In this document: piece by piece, positions 26,382-34,599 of the stretch
Layout: every line of letters begins with the position of its first letter
Position numbering within the stretch: the first letter of the stretch is position 1
Source of the DNA: Amycolatopsis saalfeldensis
GTDB lineage: Bacteria; Actinomycetota; Actinomycetes; Mycobacteriales; Pseudonocardiaceae
Direction: 5' to 3'
Assembly (NCBI RefSeq): GCF_900110575.1
Contig: NZ_FOEF01000017.1
Span: forward strand, 1 to 64,000
DNA length: 64,000 bases
Translations under genes and position numbers: made by a program
The notes under the pieces: generated by a model
Databases searched by the model: none
What the model was told of the DNA's origin: nothing
What the model saw: the letters and a program-made list of their open reading frames with translations, nothing else

Positions 26382-27799
26382 CCCAGCGCCCGCTTCAGGA
26401 TCTTGCCCATGTCGTTGCGCGGCAACGCTTCCAGGTACCGCACGACCCGTGGCCGCTTGTGCGGCGCCAGCAGTTTCGCGACGTGGTCGGCCAGCTCCTC
26501 GGGCGTCGGCCGCTCGCCGTCCGGCACGACCCAGGCGACGATCCGCTCGCCGAGGTCGTCGTCCGGCTCGCCGGTGACCGCCGCTTCGGCGACGCCGGGG
26601 TGCTCCAGCAGCGCGTTCTCGATCTCGCCCGCGCCGATCTTGTACCCGCCGCTCTTGATCAGGTCGGTGGCCTTGCGGCCGACGATCTTCACGTACCCGT
26701 CGGCGTCGCGGGTCGCCATGTCGCCGGTGCGGAACCAGCCGCCGTCGAGCGCGGCGGCCGTGGCGTCCGGCCGGTTCAGGTACTCGGTGAACAGGTTGGA
26801 CCCGCGCACCTGGATCTCCCCGACGGTCTCCAGCTTGGTGACCGCCGCGCCGGCCTCGTCGACCAGCCGCAGGTCGACCCCCGCCAGCGGCACGCCGACC
26901 GTGCCCGGCTTGCGCTCGCCGTCGGCGCGGACGCTGGTGTTCATCAGCGTCTCGGTCATCCCGTACCGCTCCACCACCTGCTGCCCGGTCGCCGCCGTGA
27001 TCCGCTGGTGGTCGTGCACCGGCAGCGCCGCCGAGCCCGAAACCAGCAGCCGCGCACCGCGCAGTGCGGTCGACAAATCGCTGTCGGCCGCGACGGTCTC
27101 CGCGATCCGGTGGTACATCGTCGGGACGCCGAACAGCATCGTGGCGCCGTCCGCGAGCTCACGCGCGACGCCCTCGGTCGAGAACCGGCCGAGGTGGCGC
27201 ACCGAGCCGCCGCGGCGCAGCGGGCCGAGGATGCCGAGGATCAGGCCGTGCACGTGGAACAGGGGGAGCGCGTGCACCAGGACATCTGAGGCGCTCCACC
27301 CCCAGGCGTCCTCCAGCGCGTCGAGCGTCGAGGCGATCGCGCGCCGGGGGAGCACCACGCCCTTGGGCGGGCCGGTGGTGCCGGAGGTGTAGACGATCAG
27401 CGCGGGCGACTCGGGGTCCGGCTCGGTGGCCGGGACCGGGCCGTCGCCTTCGAGCGTGACGTCGAGGCGCGGCAGCCCGGCCAGCCCCGCGGGCAGTTCG
27501 ACACCCGGCTCGGCCAGCACCAGCGAGGGCTTGCTGTCGGCGACGATGTGCGCCAGCTCGCGCTCGCCGATCTTCGGGTTCACCGGCACCGCGGGGACCC
27601 CCGCGAGCAGCGCGGCGACCACGGCGACGCTCGTGGGCAGCGTGGACGTCGCCCACACCGCCACCCGGTCGGACGGCAGTTCGCCGGCCAGCGCGCCGGC
27701 GGCCGCGCCGAGCTGTGCGTAACTCAGGGCCCGGTCGCTGAAGCGCAAGGCCTCGGCGTCCGAACCGGTGGTGATGGCGGGGAACAGCGGATCGGGCAC
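26378..27799 (-). CDS. Acyl-CoA synthetase (AMP-binding enzyme, FadD-type)
   Basis: A 473-residue adenylate-forming ligase: IVYTSGTTGPPKGVVLP P-loop, VERYGMTETLMNTS, GWFRTGDM, VGRKATDLIKSGGYKI, and the catalytic Lys in PRNDMGKILKRALG. It activates a fatty or short organic acid to its CoA thioester, supplying the carboxyltransferase encoded next. GTG 27799 was chosen because CAGGAGG lies 8 bases upstream; upstream in-frame codons lack a ribosome site. The closest known type is probably FadD36-like. Confidence 0.88.
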   Translation of the reverse strand: MPDPLFPAITTGSDAEALRFSDRALSYAQLGAAAGALAGELPSDRVAVWATSTLPTSVAVVAALLAGVPAVPVNPKIGERELAHIVADSKPSLVLAEPGVELPAGLAGLPRLDVTLEGDGPVPATEPDPESPALIVYTSGTTGPPKGVVLPRRAIASTLDALEDAWGWSASDVLVHALPLFHVHGLILGILGPLRRGGSVRHLGRFSTEGVARELADGATMLFGVPTMYHRIAETVAADSDLSTALRGARLLVSGSAALPVHDHQRITAATGQQVVERYGMTETLMNTSVRADGERKPGTVGVPLAGVDLRLVDEAGAAVTKLETVGEIQVRGSNLFTEYLNRPDATAAALDGGWFRTGDMATRDADGYVKIVGRKATDLIKSGGYKIGAGEIENALLEHPGVAEAAVTGEPDDDLGERIVAWVVPDGERPTPEELADHVAKLLAPHKRPRVVRYLEALPRNDMGKILKRALG

Positions 27800-27943
27800 G
27801 TCGAGTACCTCCTGCGTCGCTTCGTCGACCGGCGCCTGGCTTCGCACGGTACCGCGCCGCGAGGCCTGCCACCTGCGATGCGTTTCACTCCGGTTGGGGG
27901 GTTGCCCGTTCAGCCCGGCAGTCATGCGCCGCGAGCCTGGTCG

Positions 27944-27949
27944 TAGGCT
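27944..27949 (+). promoter_or_regulatory. -10 box for leaderless tsaB transcript
   Basis: TAGGCT, identical to the hexamer before glmS, 8 bases before GTG 27958. There is no ribosome-binding purine run, which supports leaderless expression and this start. Confidence 0.5.
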
Positions 27950-27957
27950 TGGACACC

Positions 27958-28623
27958 GTGCTAGTACTGGCGATCGACACCTCGACCCCGGCCGTGACCG
28001 CGGGCATCGTCGCCGTGGACCAGGCGGAGCTGACCACCCGCGGCGACCGCGTGACGGTCGACGCGCGTGCGCACGGCGAGCTCATCACGCCGCACGCCCT
28101 CGCCGCCGCTGAAACGGCCGGTGTGACGCTGCGTGAGCTCGACGCGATCGTCTGCGGCGTCGGCCCCGGCCCGTTCACCGGCCTGCGCGCGGGCATGGCG
28201 ACGGCCGCGGCGCTGTCTCACGCGCTCGGCATCCCCGCGTACCCGGTGTGCAGCCTGGACGCGATCGCCGCGGACGTGGTCAAGACCGACAACCCGTTCC
28301 TCGTGCTCACCGACGCTCGCCGCCGCGAGGTCTACTGGGCCGCGTACGACGCCGCGGGAGCGCGGGTGGACGGACCGAACGTCCAGCGTCCGGCCGAGGT
28401 CGAGACCACCGTGCGCGTGGCTGCGGGCGATGGCGCGCTGCTGTACGCCGAAGCCGTCGGCGTGACCCCGATCGAACCGCGGTTCCCGTCGCCGGCCGGG
28501 CTGGTCTCCGCGGCGCGCGCGGCCCTGCTGTCCGGCGCGGCGCCCGAGCCGCTGACGCCGCTGTACCTGCGTCGTCCGGACGCCGTCGAGCCCACCGGCC
28601 GCAAGCGGGTGACCGCGCCGTGA
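27958..28623 (+). CDS. tsaB: tRNA threonylcarbamoyladenosine biosynthesis protein TsaB
   Basis: A 221-residue ASKHA-fold protein beginning MLVLAIDTSTPAVT, with GVGPGPFTGLRAGMA, the TsaD-binding face. It scaffolds the t6A synthase with TsaD and TsaE. The GTG at 27958 gives the family N-terminus and sits 8 bases after a -10 box. The stop overlaps rimI (GTGA). Confidence 0.95.
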   Translation: MLVLAIDTSTPAVTAGIVAVDQAELTTRGDRVTVDARAHGELITPHALAAAETAGVTLRELDAIVCGVGPGPFTGLRAGMATAAALSHALGIPAYPVCSLDAIAADVVKTDNPFLVLTDARRREVYWAAYDAAGARVDGPNVQRPAEVETTVRVAAGDGALLYAEAVGVTPIEPRFPSPAGLVSAARAALLSGAAPEPLTPLYLRRPDAVEPTGRKRVTAP

Positions 28624-29102
28624 AGCTCGACCAGCTGCGCCGCAGCGACGTGCGGAGGTGCGCGGAGATCGAGGAGATCCTCTTCCCCGGCGACGACCCG
28701 TGGAGCGCCCACGCGTTCCACTCCGAGCTGGACCAGGGCCATCACTACCTCGCCGCGCGCTCGGACGACGGCACGCAGCTGCTCGGTTACGCGGGCCTCG
28801 CCGTCGTCGGACGGCGCGGGGACTACGAGTCGAGCGTGCACACCATCGGCGTCGTGCCGGAGGCGCAGGGCCAGGGCATCGGCAAGGCGCTGCTGCGCGC
28901 GCTGCTGGAGCGGGCCGACGAGCTGAAGGCGCCGGTGTTCCTCGAGGTCCGCACGGACAACGCCACGGCCGTCGGCCTGTACGAGCAGCACGGTTTTCAG
29001 AAGCTCGGCGTCCGGAAGCGCTATTACCAGCCTTCCGGCGCCGACGCGTTCACCATGGCCCGCCCCGCGCAGGCCCCGGCGCGAGACGAGGTGGCCGGCT
29101 GA
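28620..29102 (+). CDS. rimI: Ribosomal-protein-alanine N-acetyltransferase (GNAT)
   Basis: A 160-residue GNAT protein: VHTIGVVPEAQGQGIGKALL is the acetyl-CoA loop, FLEVRTDNATAVGLYEQHGF the conserved C-terminal part. RimI acetylates the N-terminal Ala of S18 in other bacteria and often lies between tsaB and tsaD. It overlaps both neighbours by a few bases. Confidence 0.93.
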   Translation: MKLDQLRRSDVRRCAEIEEILFPGDDPWSAHAFHSELDQGHHYLAARSDDGTQLLGYAGLAVVGRRGDYESSVHTIGVVPEAQGQGIGKALLRALLERADELKAPVFLEVRTDNATAVGLYEQHGFQKLGVRKRYYQPSGADAFTMARPAQAPARDEVAG

Positions 29103-30148
29103 TGTCGCGCATCATCATGGGGATCGAGAGCTCCTGCGACGAGACCGGTGTCGGCCTCGTCCGGCTGTCGGACGACGGCACGGTCGAGCTGCTCGCCGAC
29201 GAGGTCGCTTCGAGCGTCGACCAGCACGCGCGCTTCGGCGGCGTGGTGCCGGAGGTCGCGAGCCGCGCGCACCTGGAGGCGATGGTGCCGACGGCCGAGC
29301 GGGCCTTCGCCACCGCGGGCCTGAAACTGTCCGATGTGGACGCCATCGCGGTCACCGCGGGCCCGGGCCTCGCGGGCGCGCTGCTGGTGGGCGTCTCGGC
29401 GGCGAAGGCCTACGCGACGGCGCTCGACGTGCCGCTGTACGGCGTGAACCACCTGGCCGGCCACATCGCGGTCGACACGCTGCAGCACGGGCCGCTGCCT
29501 TCGCTGGTGCTGGCGCTGCTCGTCTCGGGCGGGCACACGCAGCTGCTGCGCGTGGACGACATCGCGTCGAAGATCACCGAGCTGGGGTCCACTGTGGACG
29601 ACGCGGCGGGGGAGGCGTACGACAAGGTCGCGCGCGTGCTGGACCTGCCGTACCCCGGCGGCCCGCCGATCGACAAGGCCGCTCGCGAAGGCAACCCGTC
29701 CGCGATCGCGTTCCCGCGGGGCATGACCGGCCCGCGCGACGCGAAGTTCGACTTCTCGTTCTCCGGCTTGAAAACGGCGGTCGCGCGCTGGGTGGAGAAG
29801 ACCGAGCGGGGCGGCGCCGAGGTCCCGGTGAACGACGTCGCGGCCTCGTTCCAGGAGGCGGTGGCCGACGTGCTGACCGCCAAGGCCGTCCGCGCCGCGA
29901 AGGACCAGGGCATCGGCACGCTGGTGATCTCCGGCGGGGTCGCGGCGAACTCCCGGCTTTCCTCGCTGGCGGCGGAACGCTGTGCTGCCGCGGGCATCGA
30001 GCTGCGGGTGCCCCGCCCCCGCCTGTGCACGGACAACGGCGCGATGATCGCGGCGCTGGGCGCGCACGTCGTCGCGGCGGACCGGCCGGTGGCCCCGCTG
30101 GACTTCTCGGCCAACCCGGCCCTGCCCGTCGACGTGATCTCGCTGTAG
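29102..30148 (+). CDS. tsaD: tRNA N6-adenosine threonylcarbamoyltransferase TsaD
   Basis: A 348-residue protein, starting MSRIIMGIESSCDETGVGLV. The metal-binding signature HLAGHIAVDTLQ, the AVTAGPGLAGALLVG loop, GGTxx-type nucleotide site ISGGVAANSRL and CTDNGAMIAALG are all present. It transfers the threonylcarbamoyl group to A37 of ANN-decoding tRNAs. ATG 29102 overlaps the rimI stop by one base. Confidence 0.97.
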   Translation: MSRIIMGIESSCDETGVGLVRLSDDGTVELLADEVASSVDQHARFGGVVPEVASRAHLEAMVPTAERAFATAGLKLSDVDAIAVTAGPGLAGALLVGVSAAKAYATALDVPLYGVNHLAGHIAVDTLQHGPLPSLVLALLVSGGHTQLLRVDDIASKITELGSTVDDAAGEAYDKVARVLDLPYPGGPPIDKAAREGNPSAIAFPRGMTGPRDAKFDFSFSGLKTAVARWVEKTERGGAEVPVNDVAASFQEAVADVLTAKAVRAAKDQGIGTLVISGGVAANSRLSSLAAERCAAAGIELRVPRPRLCTDNGAMIAALGAHVVAADRPVAPLDFSANPALPVDVISL

Positions 30149-30151
30149 GCC

Positions 30152-31318
30152 TCAGCTCCGCGCCTGCTCCAGATCGGGGACGGCCTGCTCCGGCAGGCCG
30201 AGCAGCTCCTCGATCGCCGCGCTCGCCAATTCCGCGGCTTTGCCGTCCCCATAAGGGTTTCCGACCGGCGACGGGCGCAGCTCACCGCGCAGCAGACGGC
30301 CCGCGGTGGCCGTGATCAGGTCGGTTTCGGTGCCGACGAGCCAGGCGCAGCCGGCGTCGATGGCCTCCGCGCGTTCGGTCACCTCGCGCAGCACCAGCAC
30401 CGGGGTGCCGAACGTCGGGGCCTCCTCCTGGATGCCGCCCGAGTCGGTCAGCACCAGCGACGCCAGCCGCAGCGCCCGGACCAGGTCCGGGTACTCCAGC
30501 GGCTCCGTGATGGTCACCCGCGCCCGCCCGCCCAGCTCGCCGACCACCTGCGCGCGCACGGCCGGGTTCGGGTGCACCGGGAACAGCACCTGCACGTCCG
30601 GGTGCTCCGCGACGATCCGCCGGACCGCGGCCAGCGTCCGCCCGAGCGGCTCGCCCCAGGACTCGCGCCGGTGCGACGTCACGAGCAGCAGCCGTCCGCC
30701 GGTCTCGGCGATCTCCATCTCCAGCAGGGCCAGCCCCTGGTCGTGGGCCGGCAGGTCGCGGGCCGCGACGGCCAGCACCGCGTCGACGACGGTGTTGCCG
30801 GTCCGCACGATCCGCCGGCGGTCGATGCCCTCCGCGAGCAGCGCGGCCACCGCGCCTTCGGTCGGCGCGAGGTGCAACGACGCGATGCGCGAGACCATCT
30901 GGCGCGTGCCCTCCTCGGGGAACGGCGCGGCGAGGTCGTGCGTGCGCAGCCCCGCCTCCAGGTGCACCACGGGGATCCCGAGCCAGAACGCGGCGAGCGC
31001 GCCGGCCAGCCCGGTCGTCGTGTCGCCCTGCACGACGATGGCGCCGGGGGAGAACCGCCGCAGCGCCGCGTCGAGGGCCGGCAGCAGCGCCGACACCAGC
31101 TCGGCCTGCGTGCCCGAGACGCGCGGCGGGATGTCCAGCCACGCGTCCACGCCGAGGTCGAACGGCACCAGCGCCTGCTCGACCATGCCCTGGTGCTGCC
31201 CGCTGTGCACGAGCAGCGGCCGCAGCCCCGGGCGCTGCCCGAGCGCCAGCGTCAGCGGGGCGAGCTTGACGGCTTCCGGCCGGGTGCCGGCCAGCAACAT
31301 CACGTCCACAGGTTCCAC
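30152..31318 (-). CDS. wecB: UDP-N-acetylglucosamine 2-epimerase
   Basis: A 388-residue non-hydrolysing epimerase making UDP-ManNAc. It has LLAGTRPEAVKLAPL, LVHSGQHQGM, VQGDTTTGLAGALAAF, HLEAGLRTHDLAAPFPEE, LVTSHRRESWGEPL and LTDSGGIQEEAPTFGTPVLVLR. GTG 31318 is one of four clustered start codons. It is on the same strand as the anchor-signal proteins just upstream and may supply a sugar to the surface glycan made by the adjacent glycosyltransferase; that link is inference. Confidence 0.92.
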   Translation of the reverse strand: MEPVDVMLLAGTRPEAVKLAPLTLALGQRPGLRPLLVHSGQHQGMVEQALVPFDLGVDAWLDIPPRVSGTQAELVSALLPALDAALRRFSPGAIVVQGDTTTGLAGALAAFWLGIPVVHLEAGLRTHDLAAPFPEEGTRQMVSRIASLHLAPTEGAVAALLAEGIDRRRIVRTGNTVVDAVLAVAARDLPAHDQGLALLEMEIAETGGRLLLVTSHRRESWGEPLGRTLAAVRRIVAEHPDVQVLFPVHPNPAVRAQVVGELGGRARVTITEPLEYPDLVRALRLASLVLTDSGGIQEEAPTFGTPVLVLREVTERAEAIDAGCAWLVGTETDLITATAGRLLRGELRPSPVGNPYGDGKAAELASAAIEELLGLPEQAVPDLEQARS

Positions 31319-31377
31319 GCTTTCGAGTGTCCCGGAAGACCCGGGCTGCCGGCGCGCTCGCCGGCAGCCCGGGGCCT

Positions 31378-31557
31378 TCAGCCTCGCGCCCTGGCGAGGC
31401 GCCGATTGCGGCGGTGGGCGGCGATCACCGCGACGGTCCCGAGGACCACCAGCAGCAGGCCGACCGCCAGCCACCAGCCGAGGTCGGCACCGGTGGAGGC
31501 GAGGGTTCCCACGCTGCCACCGGCGACGCCGACACCGGCGCCTGGCATCTTGTACAT
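31378..31557 (-). CDS. 59-residue LAxTG-type membrane mini-protein
   Basis: ATG 31557 begins a 59-codon frame: a Gly/Val-rich N-terminus, then TLASTGADLGWW, a ~20-residue hydrophobic helix (LAVGLLLVVLGTVAVIAA) and an Arg-rich end (HRRNRRLARARG). This is the layout of a cell-wall sorting signal: LAxTG, recognised by class E sortases, then helix, then positive tail. There is almost nothing else, so it is a bare anchor or a tiny membrane protein. It starts 18 bases after the anchor-P-type gene, probably in the same operon. It is short enough to be missed by gene finders. Confidence 0.65.
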   Translation of the reverse strand: MYKMPGAGVGVAGGSVGTLASTGADLGWWLAVGLLLVVLGTVAVIAAHRRNRRLARARG

Positions 31558-31575
31558 CGGATCACCCCGTACCGG

Positions 31576-32340
31576 TCAGGCGCCCGCGCGGCGGCGGGAG
31601 AAACGCAGGCCCACCGGGACCGCGACGGCTCCGAGCACGCCGAGGCCCACCCACAGGCCGGCCCCGGACGCGAGCGGCATCGGCGGCGCGGCCGGGCCGC
31701 AGGTCGCCGACGAGACGATCACGTCACCCGAGCCGAGCGCGCCGACCACCCCGCCGAGCAGCTTGAGGTGCAGGGCGTTCACGGTGAGGCTGCCGTCCGG
31801 GTTCTTGATCTGCTCGTTGAGGATCAGCGTGGCCACGTTGACCGGCCCGAGCGCGACCTTGACCTGCGTGTTCGGCGCCGGGTTGGCGTCCACCGCGCCC
31901 ACGCTGCCGAGCTTCGCGTCGGCCAGCGTGCTGCTGCCCTTCACGCCCTCCTGCGTCGCGGTGCAGACCGCTTCGATCGCCTTGACGCTCACGGTGCCGA
32001 GCGCCGCCTTGAGCAACGGCAGCCCGACGTCGGCGGTGCTCGCCTTCGCGGTGACCGCGCCGGAGTTGTCGTCGCGGACGGCGGAGGTGGTGATGACCCC
32101 CGCCGTGAGGATGCCGGCGGCGTTGGCGCTCACCGCGGTGTTGCTGGTCGGCCCGCTGGTGTTGGCCGCGGCCAGCGGCCCGACCTTGACCGCGGACTGC
32201 CAGAGCAGGTGGACGTCGACGCTGACGCCGTACGCGGAGCCGTCGCCGGGAGCCGCCGAGGCCGGGGCCGCTCCGGCGAGGGCGACGCACGCCACCACAG
32301 CGGCGAGCATTCCGCCCCGTCGCACGAGGTGTCTTTTCAC
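31576..32340 (-). CDS. Secreted surface protein with C-terminal anchor signal (choice-of-anchor P-like)
   Basis: A 254-residue protein. A Sec signal (VKRHLVRRGG..., cleavage after ASA) leads into a ~190-residue Ala/Gly/Val-rich beta domain with two Cys (AVCTATQEG and SATCGPAAPP). The C-terminus is PMPLASGAG, a hydrophobic helix and an Arg tail (RFSRRRAGA), a tripartite sorting signal. It looks like the actinobacterial choice-of-anchor P proteins. It is divergent from an exosortase, its likely processing enzyme. GTG 32340 has GGAGG just upstream. Confidence 0.72.
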   Translation of the reverse strand: MKRHLVRRGGMLAAVVACVALAGAAPASAAPGDGSAYGVSVDVHLLWQSAVKVGPLAAANTSGPTSNTAVSANAAGILTAGVITTSAVRDDNSGAVTAKASTADVGLPLLKAALGTVSVKAIEAVCTATQEGVKGSSTLADAKLGSVGAVDANPAPNTQVKVALGPVNVATLILNEQIKNPDGSLTVNALHLKLLGGVVGALGSGDVIVSSATCGPAAPPMPLASGAGLWVGLGVLGAVAVPVGLRFSRRRAGA

Positions 32341-32607
32341 TGGTCCTCCGATTTTTGTCAGAGCGAGCCGCTGCACGGACGAATCCCGCTGAGCAAAGAG
32401 TCGGCACGCGAATCGGTTATCGACGAAGGCGGCCGAAATGGCACACAATTCCCCGGTTCTCACCGGATCGAGTGGTTTCATCCGCGTTTATCCGCAGGTC
32501 GAGAGAGCATCACCTGAACGGCCTAGCAAGTTTCTCGTTGAGGGTGCCGAAAGGCGTTTTCAGGGACTCCTCGTAAGGGCCCGTCGCTTCCGGCTGAGAG
32601 GGTTGTC
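32341..32607. promoter_or_regulatory. Divergent promoter region, anchor protein / exosortase
   Basis: 267 bases between divergent starts, with lower GC than the surroundings (for example 32430-32490). It probably carries both promoters and would co-regulate the surface protein and its sortase. No gene was recognised. Confidence 0.5.
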
Positions 32608-33162
32608 GTGGTTGTAGCGAACACACCTGTACCTGGTGGCGCCCGGTTTCCCCTGCGGGTGGCGGTGCTGGGGGTGGTGGCCGCCGGCGTCGGCCTGGTA
32701 CTGGTCGAGCGGCTTTACCGGGAGCTCGAGGTGCAGCTGGCCGGGGTGATACTGCGGGCCGTCACCTCTTCGGGTGTTTATGTGGCGGGTAATCGTGAAT
32801 CCGTTTACTTCGGGTTGGGTGGCGCTACTCCGTTCGGGTTGAGAATGACCCCGGAATGCTCGTCGGTATTCCTGTTGCTACCACTCCTGCTCGTCACCGC
32901 CGTGCTGCTCTACTTCCGGCCGGGAAATGCACGGCGGCTGTTCTTTTCGTTAGGAATATCCGCGATCTCCGTCATTCTGGTGAATCAGTTGCGCATTCTC
33001 ACCATCGTCGGGCTCGTCAACGGGCTGGGCACGGACGAGGGCTACTACTGGGGCCACACCCTGCTCGGCTCGATGGTCAGCGTGTTCGGCGGCGCGGTTT
33101 CGCTGGTGCTGTTCGTGTGGCTCGCGACCCGCCGGACCAAGGCCGAGAAGAGCGCCGCGTGA
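32608..33162 (+). CDS. Archaeosortase/exosortase family transpeptidase
   Basis: A 184-residue integral membrane protein, shorter than the ~280-residue exosortases of Gram-negatives but normal for small actinobacterial members. It contains the family triad in order: Cys84 in MTPECSSVFLLLPLL, Arg129 in VNQLRILTIVG and His150 in YYWGHTLLGSMVSVFG. Several hydrophobic helices surround these. It should cleave or anchor proteins bearing a matching C-terminal signal. It overlaps the glycosyltransferase by four bases. Codon third positions are AT-richer than neighbours (ATC/TTG/GTT-type codons), hinting at acquisition. Confidence 0.85.
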   Translation: MVVANTPVPGGARFPLRVAVLGVVAAGVGLVLVERLYRELEVQLAGVILRAVTSSGVYVAGNRESVYFGLGGATPFGLRMTPECSSVFLLLPLLLVTAVLLYFRPGNARRLFFSLGISAISVILVNQLRILTIVGLVNGLGTDEGYYWGHTLLGSMVSVFGGAVSLVLFVWLATRRTKAEKSAA

Positions 33163-34544
33163 GCGGGAACGGGCTGAAGATCCTGCTCTCGATCACGCAG
33201 GCGTTCGCGCTGACGATGAGTGTCGCGTTCATCGTGTACGTCGTGGTGATCGTGGTGCCGTACCTGCGCCGCAAGCCCGCGCCGGTGGGTGATCCGGCCG
33301 ACTTCGAGTGGCATTTCTTCGTGCCGTGCCGCGACGAGCAGGCGGTGATCGGCGAGACCGTGCGTTACCTGCGCAGCACCTTCCGCCGCGCGCACGTCTG
33401 GGTCGTCGACGACGACTCCGAGGACCGCACCGCCCGCGTCGTGCGCGCGTTGTGGCGGCGAAACGGCGGGTACGACGAGCACCTCCACCTGGTCGCGCGC
33501 ACGCGGCCCGAGGCCCGCACGGGCAAGGGCGACGCGCTGAACGCCGCGTACCACGCTCTCGACGAATGGCTGGACCCGCGGAAGTCCCGCGCGGACGTGG
33601 TCGTCGTGGTGGTGGACGCCGACGGCCGGCCGGCCCCGAACTGCCTCGAGGTCTGCGCGGCCGGGCACCTGTTCGGCGACGAGCAGATCGGCGCCGTGCA
33701 GCTCGACGTGCGGATGAGCAACGTCCGCACCCGCCCGCCGGGCCGCACCTGGGCGTCCCGCGCGTTCGGGCTGAAGCTGGCGCAGCTGCAGGACCTGGAG
33801 TTCCGCACGGCGATCGCGGCGATCCAGACCTCCCGCGGCTTCACCGGCACGATCTCGATGGGCGGCAACGGCCAGTTCACCCGCCTCGCCGCGCTGGACT
33901 CCATCGCGGGCGAGGAGCGGCAGCCGTGGCGCGGCTCGCTGCTGGAGGACTTCGAACTCGGCGTGCACCTGCTCACCGCGGGCTGGCGCACCGGCTTCAC
34001 GCCGGATTCCCATGTGGCGCAAGAAGGCCTGTACAGCCTGCGGCGGTTCCTGGTGCAGCGCACGCGCTGGGGCCAGGGCACCATGCAGTGCTCCCGCTAC
34101 CTGCGCCGGATCTGGGACTCGCCGCACGTGTCCACGCTGGGCGCCGCGGAGATGATGTACTACCTGGCGCAGCCGTGGATGCAGCTGCTCGGCTCGCTGC
34201 TCTACCCGGTGCCGTTCCTCCTCCTGCTGATCGGCACGGCCGGCGACCCGGCCCAGGTCTGGACCTGGTTCACCGGCGGCGCCTGGATCCTGTTCGTCAT
34301 CTACGGCTCGTTCGGCCTGCTGCCCTTCATCGTCTGGGGCCCGATCTACCAGCTGAAGTGCTTACGCAGCAAGAACATCTTCCGAGGCATCGGCATGGGC
34401 CTGCTGTACGCGGTGTACATCTACACCTTCTACATCACGTCGTGGCGCGCGCTCCTGCGCCTCGTGCGCGGCCGCAACGGCTGGGCGAAGACCCGCCGCA
34501 ACACCGAGGCCACGGCGGGTGTGAAGGTCGCTCTGGACTCGTGA
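33159..34544 (+). CDS. Membrane family 2 glycosyltransferase coupled to exosortase
   Basis: A 461-residue protein: N-terminal membrane helix (~9-35), GT2 domain with VVDDDSEDRTA (81-91), DAD metal site at 153-155, MGGNGQFTR (234-242), acceptor motif LEDFELG (262-268) and QRTRWGQG (300-307), then several membrane helices (~325-440). The layout is that of processive, cellulose-synthase-like enzymes exporting a polysaccharide. GTG 33159 overlaps the exosortase stop. Joint action on a surface glycoprotein or glycan is inferred. Confidence 0.86.
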   Translation: MSGNGLKILLSITQAFALTMSVAFIVYVVVIVVPYLRRKPAPVGDPADFEWHFFVPCRDEQAVIGETVRYLRSTFRRAHVWVVDDDSEDRTARVVRALWRRNGGYDEHLHLVARTRPEARTGKGDALNAAYHALDEWLDPRKSRADVVVVVVDADGRPAPNCLEVCAAGHLFGDEQIGAVQLDVRMSNVRTRPPGRTWASRAFGLKLAQLQDLEFRTAIAAIQTSRGFTGTISMGGNGQFTRLAALDSIAGEERQPWRGSLLEDFELGVHLLTAGWRTGFTPDSHVAQEGLYSLRRFLVQRTRWGQGTMQCSRYLRRIWDSPHVSTLGAAEMMYYLAQPWMQLLGSLLYPVPFLLLLIGTAGDPAQVWTWFTGGAWILFVIYGSFGLLPFIVWGPIYQLKCLRSKNIFRGIGMGLLYAVYIYTFYITSWRALLRLVRGRNGWAKTRRNTEATAGVKVALDS

Positions 34545-34571
34545 GTGGCCATGGCGGTGAGAACCGGCTGT
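34538..34571 (+). repeat. Left arm of interrupted palindrome, CTCGTGAGTGGC type
   Basis: Begins CTCGTGAGTGGC and contains CGGTGAGAACCG. The complement of 35059-35092 matches it at most positions over ~33 bases. It includes the glycosyltransferase stop codon. It may be a transposon end or one half of an intergenic palindrome split by insertion. Confidence 0.7.
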
Positions 34572-34599
34572 GCCGCTGAGGGTGATTGATTACACGGCC

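Noticed and set aside
31576..32481. Longer N-terminus for the anchor-signal protein from 32481
   Set aside because: It would bury the signal peptide 47 residues inside; the GTG at 32340 has GGAGG upstream and gives a normal signal peptide.
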